Below are positions 8,851 through 17,609 of a DNA stretch of 64,000 nucleotides, one piece after another. Every line of letters starts with the position of its first letter. The first letter of the stretch is position 1. The notes under the pieces are model-generated. The model was not told where the DNA came from. It saw only the letters and a program-made list of their open reading frames with translations, and did no database searches. The DNA is from Enterovibrio norvegicus FF-33. Lineage in GTDB: Bacteria; Pseudomonadota; Gammaproteobacteria; Enterobacterales; Vibrionaceae. A program made the position numbers and the translations under genes. The stretch spans positions 1,950,888-2,014,887 of the forward strand of contig NZ_AJYD02000038.1 in NCBI RefSeq assembly GCF_000286835.2, given 5' to 3'.

Positions 8851-9144
8851 TCAAGTATATTCACGAGTAACTTCAATCTGAAATTCGCCGACTTTCAACT
8901 TCTCTTCACGACAAATCCGATGCATACAGGTGTTCAAGCAGAGTGATTGTACGACTTGTTTTGATTCGGCATTCAAGCAACTGAACTCGGCGGCACAAAG
9001 CTGTCCTTGAACAAACAAACGTTCGAGCGTGTTTGCGCTTATTTCGATCTTTACCTTTTTTGCGCTAGCTCTCGATTTCCTCTCAAAACAATCAGGTTCT
9101 CTGAGTCTCTGATTGGTGTACTCATCGCCTCTGTCGCTCTGCAT
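8851..9144 (-). CDS. Small cysteine-rich protein behind a Fur box (unknown function)
   Basis: A 97-residue protein I cannot assign to a named family. Residues 30-97 look like the conserved part: KVKIEISANTLERL, then five cysteines (C50, C56, C69, C73, C78) in the pattern C-x5-C-x12-C-x3-C-x4-C, which could hold a metal or an iron-sulfur cluster. No signal peptide or membrane segment. The ATG at 9144 has a good ribosome site (GGGAGG seven bases upstream), which argues that the open frame is real. A Fur-box-like element lies 36 bases upstream of the start, so iron-regulated expression is likely. The gene upstream in the same direction encodes an AraC regulator. Confidence 0.62.
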   Translation of the reverse strand: MQSDRGDEYTNQRLREPDCFERKSRASAKKVKIEISANTLERLFVQGQLCAAEFSCLNAESKQVVQSLCLNTCMHRICREEKLKVGEFQIEVTREYT

Positions 9145-9179
9145 ACTCAGCCTCCCATTTACGTTTACTTAACATTAAA

Positions 9180-9194
9180 TGAGAATGGGTATCA
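9180..9194 (-). promoter_or_regulatory. Fur-box-like operator
   Basis: TGAGAAT-G-GGTATCA matches the 7-1-7 Fur consensus TGATAAT-n-ATTATCA in 11 of 14 positions. It sits between the AraC gene and the small Cys-rich ORF, 36 bases before the latter's start codon, the expected place for a Fur-repressed promoter. Confidence 0.6.
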
Positions 9195-9234
9195 TTACAA
9201 ATTAAATTACAGTGTAAATTTCCACCCTATAAGG

Positions 9235-9999
9235 TCAGATATATCGCGCTGGAGTGTCACCCGTCATCTTGCGAAAGAAACTAATAAATGCACTGTCACT
9301 GGAGAAACACAGCTTTTTGGCAACCTCAGAAACACTTGCACCATCAGACAAACATTCGATAGAGGCTTGTAACCGCCACTGTTGTCGCCATGATTGGTAA
9401 GGCATCCCCGTTTCTCGGGTGAAAATGCGGCTGATGGTTTTTGCGCTCGCACCAATTTTATCTGCCATATCTGTGAGTGGTTCTGGTAAGTGCTTCCCTT
9501 CCATGACATCTTCTAACCATACCTTTAAGCGCCTATCAGTCGGGAGTTTGAGAGATAAGTATTCTTCTTCTGCAGCATTAAGCTCTTCACAAAATACGGA
9601 TAAAATCGTTTGCTGTTCGTTAATCGATTTATCCCATTCCCAATACGCCATTCTCTCGATGAGTTCTCGCAGCAGCCCATTAACTTCAATGATTTTAATG
9701 TCTGTCGGCAGTGTCAAAGAAACACAATGCTGAAAATACAAAGAGCGATAAGCAACGACATTTCTCATTACTGCGCAATGCTCAGTACCAGAAGGGATCC
9801 ACGCTGCACGCGAAGGTGGCAGCACGCACCACACGCCAGCAAAATTGATGCTCATGCAGCCCGATGAAGCCAACAATAGTTGATGTTTCTTGTGTTTATG
9901 TATACCAGAATCGTGCGTACCTATTCGGGCAGCGACGCCGACGACCAAGTTGTTTATTTGATCTGCGTTGAAACGGGTATTTTCAGTAATTTCGGCCAT
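9235..9999 (-). CDS. AraC-family regulator with N-terminal cupin
   Basis: A 254-residue transcription factor. Residues 25-110 form an AraC-type cupin (HDSGIHKHKKHQLLLASSG, IPSGTEHCAVM). The two helix-turn-helix units are at about 160-250, with LTDMADKIGASAKTISRIF and SVSEVAKKLCFSSDSAFISFFRKMTG. Ligand and targets are not known. It lies upstream of the Cys-rich ORF in the same direction with a 90-base gap containing the Fur box, so the two may be linked in iron physiology, though this is only positional. The start codon lacks a convincing ribosome site. Confidence 0.87.
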   Translation of the reverse strand: MAEITENTRFNADQINNLVVGVAARIGTHDSGIHKHKKHQLLLASSGCMSINFAGVWCVLPPSRAAWIPSGTEHCAVMRNVVAYRSLYFQHCVSLTLPTDIKIIEVNGLLRELIERMAYWEWDKSINEQQTILSVFCEELNAAEEEYLSLKLPTDRRLKVWLEDVMEGKHLPEPLTDMADKIGASAKTISRIFTRETGMPYQSWRQQWRLQASIECLSDGASVSEVAKKLCFSSDSAFISFFRKMTGDTPARYI

Positions 10000-10266
10000 T
10001 CGTCTATATATCAGTCGTTATTATGCTTGTATCCAAACAGCCATCGTTACACTAGTGTCAGCACGACAAACCTCACGATTATGCCAGCTCAAGAGTGTCA
10101 CAGGCGTAAAATACAACCACATTGTCTCTTGCTAATACGGGGTAGGCATCAGTGTTGGTTTACTTTTTGTATCGAGGAAAACTGGCTAGGCGCTCATTAA
10201 TCATACAGATCATGTTAGGCATATTGATGAATCAAAGACTTGGGCGAGAGTTTATGGCCGATGAGA

Positions 10267-10292
10267 AAACCGCCCGTATTCACGGGCGGTTT
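10267..10292 (-). terminator. Terminator after the GyrI-domain AraC regulator
   Basis: A perfect 11-base stem AAACCGCCCGT/ACGGGCGGTTT with a four-base loop lies six bases past the stop codon; on the minus strand it is followed by TCTCAT. Confidence 0.85.
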
Positions 10293-10297
10293 GCGAT

Positions 10298-11200
10298 TTA
10301 CATTTTAATGGCGGTGCAAAAGCTCACATCTGCTTGATGTGTCTTTGGATCAAAGCTGTGGTAAAGCTCAAAGCAAGGTCGGCTGTCGGTTTCAAAGCCC
10401 GACGCAATCACATCAGCCATGATCTCGTCCCATGCTGTAGGGTACTGACTGAAATCGGTGATCGTTTTTCGCATCACGCCATAGTGACCACCCGGAAAAT
10501 CTTGTAACTCAATACCAGCAGCTACTTCTGTGTCTGATGGCACCATTAAACAAATATCAGTTCGGCATTTTTCAGCAGGCGTAATTTCAGGGTTATCGTG
10601 ATAAATAAAAATACACGTGCTGCCAGCCAGCCCTTTGGCGCCCGCCCATTGATAGAGGCGACCTGATGCCGCTTCGTAACCATGCCCATAAGGTCCAGTG
10701 ACACGAACATAAGCCAGTGTTGCTTGGTCGAATAATTGCGTTTCCATATATGCACTCCGTTGTGATGTGTTGGAGCCAGTATATGGATTGTCATTTGTGT
10801 CAGCGTTTCCAATCTTGCGCAGTGCGTGTCCAATCTTGCTGTTTCGAGAAAGCGTCGCAAACGCAGGGAGATCTTCACACTCTCGAAAAGCCGAAGGTGT
10901 GACACCGAAGTGTTGATTAAACGCTTTGGCAAGGCTTTGAGAGGAAGAAAATCCATACTCTAGCGCCACGTTAAGCACGGCCTGCTTTTTCTTAAAAAGA
11001 TCATCGGCAGCAGCTTCTAACCTCAAGCGTCGGATGTAATCAGCCAACGTTTCTCCTTGTACCGCTTTAAAGGTGCGATGAAAGTGATACGGCGATAAGT
11101 TGGCCAGCGCTGCAACTTCAATCAAATTCAAGGGTTGATTAAAGTGTTTTTCCAAGTGACGGATCACGGGGAGCAAACGTTTTTGATAGTCGACTTTCAT
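10298..11200 (-). CDS. AraC-family regulator with GyrI-like effector domain
   Basis: A 300-residue protein with the DNA-binding domain first: two HTH units at about 10-105 (LIEVAALANLSPYHFHRTFKA; VLNVALEYGFSSSQSLAKAFNQHFG). A linker leads to a GyrI/Rob-like small-molecule-binding domain from about 145 to 300, ending CFELYHSFDPK...ADVSFCTAIKM. This arrangement is that of Rob and SoxS-related multidrug-response regulators, where the GyrI domain senses hydrophobic compounds. The neighbouring genes do not identify a target. Confidence 0.9.
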   Translation of the reverse strand: MKVDYQKRLLPVIRHLEKHFNQPLNLIEVAALANLSPYHFHRTFKAVQGETLADYIRRLRLEAAADDLFKKKQAVLNVALEYGFSSSQSLAKAFNQHFGVTPSAFRECEDLPAFATLSRNSKIGHALRKIGNADTNDNPYTGSNTSQRSAYMETQLFDQATLAYVRVTGPYGHGYEAASGRLYQWAGAKGLAGSTCIFIYHDNPEITPAEKCRTDICLMVPSDTEVAAGIELQDFPGGHYGVMRKTITDFSQYPTAWDEIMADVIASGFETDSRPCFELYHSFDPKTHQADVSFCTAIKM

Positions 11201-11471
11201 GGCGGAATATTCGCTTTGGGCAAGAACAGAACATCTAGCCTAGCTGAAGTAGAAGACCGTTCAATGGCACATCAAAACAAATGGGACAACTGCCCAACTT
11301 CAGCCAGAAATTACACGTCTTGTCGAACTCGTCACGCGTCTTGTTTTACCCATGTCGCGGGAAAACAGTGAAATCCTCATCCCAACGAGAGCAGGGTCAC
11401 CAAATACGTTTGCATCTCTTCAATATGCAAATGGTTTAGGTATAGTTTCAGCACTGAGTTGTAGATAGTGA

Positions 11472-11831
11472 ATGAACATGGATTTTGAGCAACAATTGGA
11501 CCGCGCACATCAAGTGCTTCTCAAAAAGGGTTTTTCTGGCGCAGCCATCAACCCCATCATTTATCGCCTTGTGCGAAAAGCGGGCCTAAAAGTCCCCCCA
11601 CCCCAATTTGCCCATATTGGCATTAACATTCTCGTTGGCACAGTTTGGTTCGGCACCTTGTGGGGCGTGATCATGTGGTTTATGCAATGGCAGAGCCTTG
11701 GTGTAACGTTGAACTACGCCGTCAATGCTTCTCTTCTGACGGGAATGATTTTCGGCTTAATGATGTCCATTTGGTACAAGATAAGTGCTAGACGAAAGTC
11801 ATTGCCTAGCTGGCATTCTTTAGCCGAGTAA
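11472..11831 (+). CDS. DUF6404 family small membrane protein
   Basis: A 119-residue protein resembling DUF6404. The N-terminal half is soluble (QQLDRAHQVLLKKGF then PPPQFAH), and two membrane helices follow at about 51-71 (LVGTVWFGTLWGVIMWFMQW) and 80-100 (NASLLTGMIFGLMMSIWY). Function is unknown for the family. It stands alone between the AraC gene and the SRPBCC gene. Two ATG codons lie close together at 11472 and 11478; the first is given. Confidence 0.78.
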   Translation: MNMDFEQQLDRAHQVLLKKGFSGAAINPIIYRLVRKAGLKVPPPQFAHIGINILVGTVWFGTLWGVIMWFMQWQSLGVTLNYAVNASLLTGMIFGLMMSIWYKISARRKSLPSWHSLAE

Positions 11832-11948
11832 ACGTTGAACAGCAATGTTTAATCAAGCACTGCTGAACAATTAAGCGTCAATGAATAAACAGTTTGGTTT
11901 GCCGGTTACCTTATTTGGGGGAATGGGTGACTGGCACACCAACCTTCA

Positions 11949-11977
11949 AAAGCACGATGAAACTGTCATCGTGCTTT
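11949..11977 (+). terminator. Hairpin terminator downstream of the DUF6404 gene
   Basis: A perfect 12-base stem AAAGCACGATGA/TCATCGTGCTTT, five-base loop, followed by CTTGTTTT. It lies 118 bases after the DUF6404 stop and before the convergent SRPBCC gene, and can work in both directions. Confidence 0.8.
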
Positions 11978-12060
11978 CTTGTTTTACACACTATTTTTTC
12001 AATTCAGTGCGCTAAACGCTGTCTTCTAAGCGCTATCAACACGTTTAGTCATTAGAGTGT

Positions 12061-12609
12061 TTATTGGCTTTTCGCTTCCATCAGCTTTTTCAAGTTGCCC
12101 AGTCCTGCTTGATATAACCCTGTTACACCTCTCACTGCCGCATCATCAGTCAGGTACGGTGGAGGATCGCTTTCTGGAAAACCGCGAAAAAACTCGCCGC
12201 TCCACGTGACTTCACTGGCACTGTCTCCTTTAGCGACAACTGAAATGGTCGATTGATAATGTGTCACTGGCAACAAGTCGACATTCTCTTTCACGATTTT
12301 GTATTTCAATGTCATCGCAGCAGGGTCAATAGACACCAATTCTTCTTCGACAGATGCATCACCAATGAACAATTCCCTGACCGCGCCCGCCTCGTTCGGC
12401 GAACCTGAAATGAGGACATTTTTAGAAACACCCGGCACCCAAAAATCCGTCCCATCAAAGCCTATCACCCTCTGCCACACCTTTTGAGCAGGTGCGGCAA
12501 TCTCAACTTTTTCTTGCACTGACAGTTGTTCCAAACCGTCTAGCGCCTTCACGGGTGACGCTATCAAACAAACCGCGAAAATTGCTGCATTTCGGACACA
12601 CGAATTCAT
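12061..12609 (-). CDS. Periplasmic SRPBCC (polyketide cyclase-like) protein
   Basis: A 182-residue protein with an N-terminal signal peptide (about 1-22, cleavage near VKA-LD), followed by an SRPBCC/START-like helix-grip fold: VQEKVEIAAPAQKVWQRVIGF at the start and SEVTWSGEFFRG and a long C-terminal helix (GVTGLYQAGLGNLKKLM). These folds bind hydrophobic ligands; no catalytic assignment can be made. AAGGAAG before the ATG supports the start. It is a single-gene unit between the DUF6404 gene and the ABC transporter operon. Confidence 0.8.
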   Translation of the reverse strand: MNSCVRNAAIFAVCLIASPVKALDGLEQLSVQEKVEIAAPAQKVWQRVIGFDGTDFWVPGVSKNVLISGSPNEAGAVRELFIGDASVEEELVSIDPAAMTLKYKIVKENVDLLPVTHYQSTISVVAKGDSASEVTWSGEFFRGFPESDPPPYLTDDAAVRGVTGLYQAGLGNLKKLMEAKSQ

Positions 12610-12776
12610 TGTTATCTTCCTTAAACGAAAAGAGATCTCAAATGAAACTAGTTGAATTTAGCGAGTGACAGATGGCATAAACATGGGAATGAGAAATTGA
12701 AATTTACGGTTTGGACAAGCATGAACCACCTGCGCAGCATTGCAGCCGCACAAGTGTGTCATCGCGTGAAGTTCAG

Positions 12777-13625
12777 TTAGTCTTCAAGACCACGCAGTCT
12801 TGCACTGCGACGGCGAAGCAGTTCAAGCGTGGTCAACAAGGCAATTGAAAGCACAACCAGCAAGGTCGCCGCAGCCAGAATTGTTGGGCTGATTTCTTCC
12901 CGTATGCCTGACCACATTTGGATAGGCAAGGTGGTTTGTTCAGGCCCCGCAATAAACAGCACCACCACCACTTCATCGAATGACGTGATAAACGCGAACA
13001 GTGCGCCAGAAATCACACCCGGCGTCACCAATGGCAATACCACTTTGAAGAAGGTCGTTACAGGGTTGGCCCCTAAACTTGCAGCAGCACGTGTTAGAGA
13101 GTGGTCAAAACCGCTTAAAGTGGCGGTGACAGTGATCACCACAAATGGAATACCCAACGCGGTGTGCGCAAGCACCACGCCTAAATAGGTGTGGGTCATC
13201 TGAAATCGGGAAAAGAAGAAAAACATCGCAGCGGCAGAGATTATCAAGGGCACGATCATTGGCGAGATCAGTATCGCCATGATGACGTCTTTGTAAGGCA
13301 TGTAGCGGCTAGATAAGCCAAGTGCCGCAATGGTACCGAGTACTGTCGCCAAAATCGTTGAAGCGATTGCGACAATCACGCTGTTCTTCACGGCGGACTG
13401 CCAAGCGTCTGACGTAAAGAAATCTTCATACCAGCGCAATGAATATCCCGCAGGATCAAAACTCAGCATCTCAGGAGTAAAGGTAAAATAAGGTTCAGCG
13501 TTGAAGCTCAGCGGTAAAATGACGAGCAGCGGGCCAATCAGAAACAAGAATATTCCTGCACAAATCACGCGAAAGACCACAAACCATACTTTTTCGCCTG
13601 TCGTCGCACATTCTGGTAATGCCAT
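12777..13625 (-). CDS. ABC transporter permease, PotC/PotI type
   Basis: A 282-residue inner-membrane permease with six predicted helices. The EAA coupling loop is at about 170-190 (RAAASLGANPVTTFFKVVLPLVTPG). It is the second permease of a spermidine/putrescine-type importer and the last gene of the operon, nine bases after the first permease gene. Its ribosome site AGGAAA is clear. The substrate (polyamine or related organic cation) is inferred from family resemblance only. Confidence 0.9.
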   Translation of the reverse strand: MALPECATTGEKVWFVVFRVICAGIFLFLIGPLLVILPLSFNAEPYFTFTPEMLSFDPAGYSLRWYEDFFTSDAWQSAVKNSVIVAIASTILATVLGTIAALGLSSRYMPYKDVIMAILISPMIVPLIISAAAMFFFFSRFQMTHTYLGVVLAHTALGIPFVVITVTATLSGFDHSLTRAAASLGANPVTTFFKVVLPLVTPGVISGALFAFITSFDEVVVVLFIAGPEQTTLPIQMWSGIREEISPTILAAATLLVVLSIALLTTLELLRRRSARLRGLED

Positions 13626-13634
13626 CGTTATTTC

Positions 13635-14894
13635 CTACCCTAACTTCACGTTGTCGACGCCAACTAGGCGGTTATAAAGCCAATACAAAACCATCACGAC
13701 CACCAGTAATATCGATGCAATTGCCGCTGCCAGACCCCAGTTCAGGGATGTTTGCATGTGATACGCAATAAAATTAGTAATGAAAGTACCGGTTTGACCG
13801 CCTACCAACGCTGGGGTGATGTAGTAACCAATCGAAAGAATGAACACCAGAATCGACCCTGCGCCGATGCCAGGTAGGGTTTGCGGGAAATAGATCCTTC
13901 GGAACGCCAGCGCCTGTGGCGCACCCATTGAGCGGGCAGCACGGACATAGCTCGGCGAGATGGTTTTCATCACGGAGTAAAGCGGAAGGATCATAAACGG
14001 CAGCAAGATATGCGTCATCGCAATCAAGGTGCCCGTTTGGTTATAGATCATTTGAATGCGGTTATCATCATCCAGCACACCCGCCCCCACCATTAAATCG
14101 TTCAGCACGCCCTGTTGCTGCAAAATGGCTATCCAAGTTGCGGTGCGAACCAATAGTGACGTCCAAAATGGCAGCAATACCAAGATCATCAACATGTTGG
14201 CTTTTTTGGCAGGTAAATTCGCCAACAAATAAGCGACGGGATAACCCAATAGCAAGCAAAGAAAGGTGATCGCCATACTCATATAGAGCGTGCGCCAAAA
14301 TAGAGAGGTGTATATCTGTAAATATTCGGGTTGAGCAACAATATCGCCGTTGTCGTCGTAACGCAGGTCAACGGCATTAAGATAGTAAGAAAGCGTGTAA
14401 GGCGACGACTCTCGCTCGATCAGCTTCCAAGTGCCGATATCCATCCAGCGCTTATCCACTTTGGCCATCGCGTCTTTGTATGGCCCTTCTGTGATTCTTT
14501 TCGATTTTCGCGCCGATTTCATGATCAGCGAACGCATTCCTGATTTTTCATAGTTTAAGCGAGACGCAACTTTGCCGATGTTTCTCGCTTCAGCACCGAT
14601 CTGTAAATCAGACACCAGTGCTGCATAAATTTCTTCATTCGGCAGTTCATTGCCGTCCCAGCTTTCGAGCGCTACCGTCGTTTGCGGCATGTAGGTAGCC
14701 ACTTCTGGGTTTTCAACACTGCGTTGCAGCATATCAAAAATGGGGAGCACAAAAGCCACCAGCAAGAAGGCCAGCAAAGGAGCAACAAGCAAGAAGGCTT
14801 TGATTTTGTTACGACGAATTGAGCGCTGTTGGCTCACGCGAAGTGATACACCATCTGCCGTTTTAATATCGTTGGCTGAAGTTTCCTGCACCAC
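13635..14894 (-). CDS. ABC transporter permease, PotB/PotH type with large periplasmic insertion
   Basis: A 419-residue permease, clearly longer than E. coli PotB (about 275-285). The extra length is an inserted region of about 120 residues between the first helix (about 32-55) and the second (about 205), predicted to lie in the periplasm. This arrangement is seen in a subset of PotB-like permeases. The EAA loop is RAARSMGAPQALAFRRIYFPQTLPG. The start is GTG at 14894 with GGGAGA upstream. It is separated from the binding-protein gene by an intra-operon terminator. Confidence 0.9.
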   Translation of the reverse strand: MVQETSANDIKTADGVSLRVSQQRSIRRNKIKAFLLVAPLLAFLLVAFVLPIFDMLQRSVENPEVATYMPQTTVALESWDGNELPNEEIYAALVSDLQIGAEARNIGKVASRLNYEKSGMRSLIMKSARKSKRITEGPYKDAMAKVDKRWMDIGTWKLIERESSPYTLSYYLNAVDLRYDDNGDIVAQPEYLQIYTSLFWRTLYMSMAITFLCLLLGYPVAYLLANLPAKKANMLMILVLLPFWTSLLVRTATWIAILQQQGVLNDLMVGAGVLDDDNRIQMIYNQTGTLIAMTHILLPFMILPLYSVMKTISPSYVRAARSMGAPQALAFRRIYFPQTLPGIGAGSILVFILSIGYYITPALVGGQTGTFITNFIAYHMQTSLNWGLAAAIASILLVVVMVLYWLYNRLVGVDNVKLG

Positions 14895-14920
14895 ACTCTC
14901 CCATTAGATAAAACGCAAAA

Positions 14921-14950
14921 AGGCGAGGATCGATATTCGAATCCTCGCCT
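14921..14950 (-). terminator. Intra-operon attenuating terminator
   Basis: A perfect ten-base stem AGGCGAGGAT/ATCCTCGCCT with a ten-base loop, followed on the minus strand by TTTTGCGTTTTA. It lies between the binding-protein gene and the permease genes, where partial termination would leave more binding protein than permease mRNA. Confidence 0.82.
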
Positions 14951-14961
14951 ACAACATCAAC

Positions 14962-16047
14962 TTATTTCACTAACCACGCATTGAAGCGCTGTGCCAATTC
15001 GTCACCGTTATCCGCCCAGAACACATCGTCCTTCGGAATTGCGGTCGCGAAATTAGGTCCATAGGTTGGCATATGCGGTTTCATTTCAATGCCAGAGTCG
15101 GCATGGGTTGTCACCATACCTGCTGATGAGTTACGTGCAGGCCCATACGAAATGTATTTGGCTTGATCAGCAAGGCGCTGCGAATCCGTCGCAAAACGGA
15201 GGTAGTCTTTCACCTTGTCCAACTTACCTTTTGGCACAACCCAACCATCCAGCTCAAACACTTGGCCATCCCAAATGATGTCGAACGGCTGCTTCTCGTT
15301 AACGGCTGCGTTAAAGATGCGACCATTGTAGGCAGACGCGAACGCCACTTCTTTATCAGCCAATAGTTGTGGCGGCTGCGCACCCTCTTCCCACCAAATA
15401 ACAGAATCTTTGATGGTATCCAGTTTCTTAAACGCGCGTTGAACGCCAGCTTCGGTGCTCAATACGTTATAAACATCAGAGGCGGGAACACCATCAGCAA
15501 TCAAGGCCCACTCAAGGTTATTGATCGGCTTTTTCTGCAAAGAACGTTTACCAGGGAAGTTTTTCAGGTCAAACACATCTTGAATCTTGCTTGGTTGTTT
15601 ACCGTCAAACATCTCAGAGTTGAACGCAACAATATTGGAGTACACGATGGATGGGACAAAACATTCACCCAAAGATCCTGCAAGGAAGTCTTTCGTCGCT
15701 GGCGTGCCATCTGGCGCCGCAGCAAGCAAAAGATCGTGATCGAGAGGCTCTGCTAGCCCTTCATCACAAGCAACAATGGCATCAGACGGCAGAATATCGA
15801 CCAAATCCCAAGTCACGTTTCCAGCTTCAACCTGTGCACGCAAACCAGAAAGGCCATTTTGCGCCTTGTCGATGTTAACCACTTTTTGGCCTGTCTTTTC
15901 AGTCCAAGGTTCGTGGTAGGCTTTGGTTTGGCTCGCAGTATACGCTCCCCCCCAAGACACAACGTTCAGAGTTTCTTCAGCCATTGCTGTGGAAGCAACG
16001 CCAGTCAACCCAGCCAAAATGGCAATATGTAACGCAAGTTTCTTCAT
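14962..16047 (-). CDS. Periplasmic substrate-binding protein, PotD/SBP family 1
   Basis: A 361-residue periplasmic binding protein. The signal peptide (1-23, cleaved after STAMA) is followed by LNVVSWGGAYTASQTKAY and by VTWDLVDILPSDAIVACDEGL, the typical strand and hinge regions of PotD-like proteins. The ligand is not identifiable by eye; polyamine or another small cationic amine is likely. It sits between the ATPase and permease genes and has a strong ribosome site (CGGAGAAG). A terminator-like hairpin follows. Confidence 0.9.
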   Translation of the reverse strand: MKKLALHIAILAGLTGVASTAMAEETLNVVSWGGAYTASQTKAYHEPWTEKTGQKVVNIDKAQNGLSGLRAQVEAGNVTWDLVDILPSDAIVACDEGLAEPLDHDLLLAAAPDGTPATKDFLAGSLGECFVPSIVYSNIVAFNSEMFDGKQPSKIQDVFDLKNFPGKRSLQKKPINNLEWALIADGVPASDVYNVLSTEAGVQRAFKKLDTIKDSVIWWEEGAQPPQLLADKEVAFASAYNGRIFNAAVNEKQPFDIIWDGQVFELDGWVVPKGKLDKVKDYLRFATDSQRLADQAKYISYGPARNSSAGMVTTHADSGIEMKPHMPTYGPNFATAIPKDDVFWADNGDELAQRFNAWLVK

Positions 16048-16237
16048 CGTCTTCTTCTCCGTGAGTCTTTCACTTATTGACGTCTGAGCAGGAGTAGGAA
16101 TCCACTTCTTCGCCTAACGATCGACGATAGAAAAACTGCGTTCCATACTTACCCAATTCTTTCCCAACCATTGATCAACTAGCTTTGTGACCAGTCGAAC
16201 ATTTCCTTTGCATCAAAAAACACGAACCTAGAACGTA

Positions 16238-17350
16238 TTAAGAGGCGTCCAAGGCTCTGCAATCTTCTTCAGACCAACCAACACTGATCATGTCCCCACG
16301 GCGAAGGTCTGGGTGACCTTCTGCATTGGGTGTTTTAATGATGAATTCGTTGCTGTCACACACTTTGACGCGTGTGCGAAGGTGATCGCCGAGGTAAATC
16401 ACTTCCTCTACCTTGGCATTGAAAATATTAGGTAGCGCCCCTTGTTCAGGGTTGATGATAATACGCTCAGGACGAAGCGATAAGGTGGACACGTCCCCCT
16501 GCTTACCGACGGCAACGGGCTTGGCGGTAATGATGTCGCCATTAGGAACTTGAACCCTGCACAGGTTGTCGTCCAACGAAATTACATTCCCTTTGAGGCG
16601 ATTGTTCTCGCCAATAAACTGAGCAACAAAGGCATTCGCAGGGCGCTCATAAAGCTCTTCAGGTGTCGCAAGTTGCTGCACCACACCATCATTAAATACC
16701 GCGATTCGATCTGACATAGTCAACGCTTCTGACTGATCGTGAGTCACGTAAATCATGGTCACGCCCAAATCTTCCTGAATGTGTTTGATCTCGTATTGCA
16801 TCTCTTCACGTAGGTTTTTATCCAACGCGCCGAGCGGTTCATCCATTAATACCAGCTCAGGTTCAAATACCAATGCGCGTGCCACGGCAACACGTTGCTG
16901 CTGACCGCCCGACAAATGAGCAGGACGACGATGGCCGAATTCCGTCAAGCGCACCATATCGAGTGCTCGCTTCACTTTCTTTTCGATATCGGATTTTGAG
17001 AGATTGCGAACCTGGAGGGGAAAAGCGAGGTTTTCTTCCACCGTCATATGAGGGAAAAGAGCGTAATTTTGGAATACCAGACCAATACCGCGTTTGTGCG
17101 GTGGGAGCGTTTTGATCGGATTGCCATTGAGATAGATATCACCGTGAGTAGGCTGCTCAAAGCCTGCCATCATCATCAATACGGTGGACTTTCCTGAGCC
17201 CGATGGGCCAAGAAGAGTAATGAACTCACCTCGCTCGATATCCATCTCAAACCCTTTGACCACCAAAGTTCTGCCATCGTAGCTTTTCTGGATATTATCG
17301 AACTTTACAAAGGGGAACGCCGTGCTGTTTGAATTGCCATCCTGTTGCAT
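16238..17350 (-). CDS. ABC transporter ATP-binding protein, PotA type
   Basis: A 370-residue ATPase from the ATG at 17350, chosen over an upstream TTG at 17380 because AAGGA precedes it. Walker A is GPSGSGKST, the signature is LSGGQQQRVAVARAL, Walker B is LVLMDEPLGALD and the switch His lies in IYVTHDQSEALTMSDRI. The C-terminal TOBE domain (about 270-370) is typical of PotA/FbpC proteins. It energises the importer encoded by the following three genes. It is the first gene of the operon; the 190-base gap before the binding-protein gene may hold a second promoter. Confidence 0.93.
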   Translation of the reverse strand: MQQDGNSNSTAFPFVKFDNIQKSYDGRTLVVKGFEMDIERGEFITLLGPSGSGKSTVLMMMAGFEQPTHGDIYLNGNPIKTLPPHKRGIGLVFQNYALFPHMTVEENLAFPLQVRNLSKSDIEKKVKRALDMVRLTEFGHRRPAHLSGGQQQRVAVARALVFEPELVLMDEPLGALDKNLREEMQYEIKHIQEDLGVTMIYVTHDQSEALTMSDRIAVFNDGVVQQLATPEELYERPANAFVAQFIGENNRLKGNVISLDDNLCRVQVPNGDIITAKPVAVGKQGDVSTLSLRPERIIINPEQGALPNIFNAKVEEVIYLGDHLRTRVKVCDSNEFIIKTPNAEGHPDLRRGDMISVGWSEEDCRALDAS

Positions 17351-17609
17351 GATCCATGCATTCCTTACACCTCTAAACAACCTAAAGCGTATAACACGGT
17401 GTTAACAATGATCAAAGTGCATGCTAACTAGTGAGAGGCTGATCATGAGCAATGCTTAAAATTCTTTCACAAACGCGTGGTGAAACTGTGCATTCAAATG
17501 TTAGAAACATCACGTTTATCAACAAATGCTAAACAATCCTTACATTCCCTTTGTTATCGTGGGCACAAATATAACAGTACACAATTTTCTATTGCTGGAG
17601 GCTTTGTAA

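Noticed and set aside
12061..12609. Lipocalin or outer-membrane protein
   Set aside because: The pattern of strands and the long C-terminal helix fit SRPBCC better, and no outer-membrane terminal signature is present.
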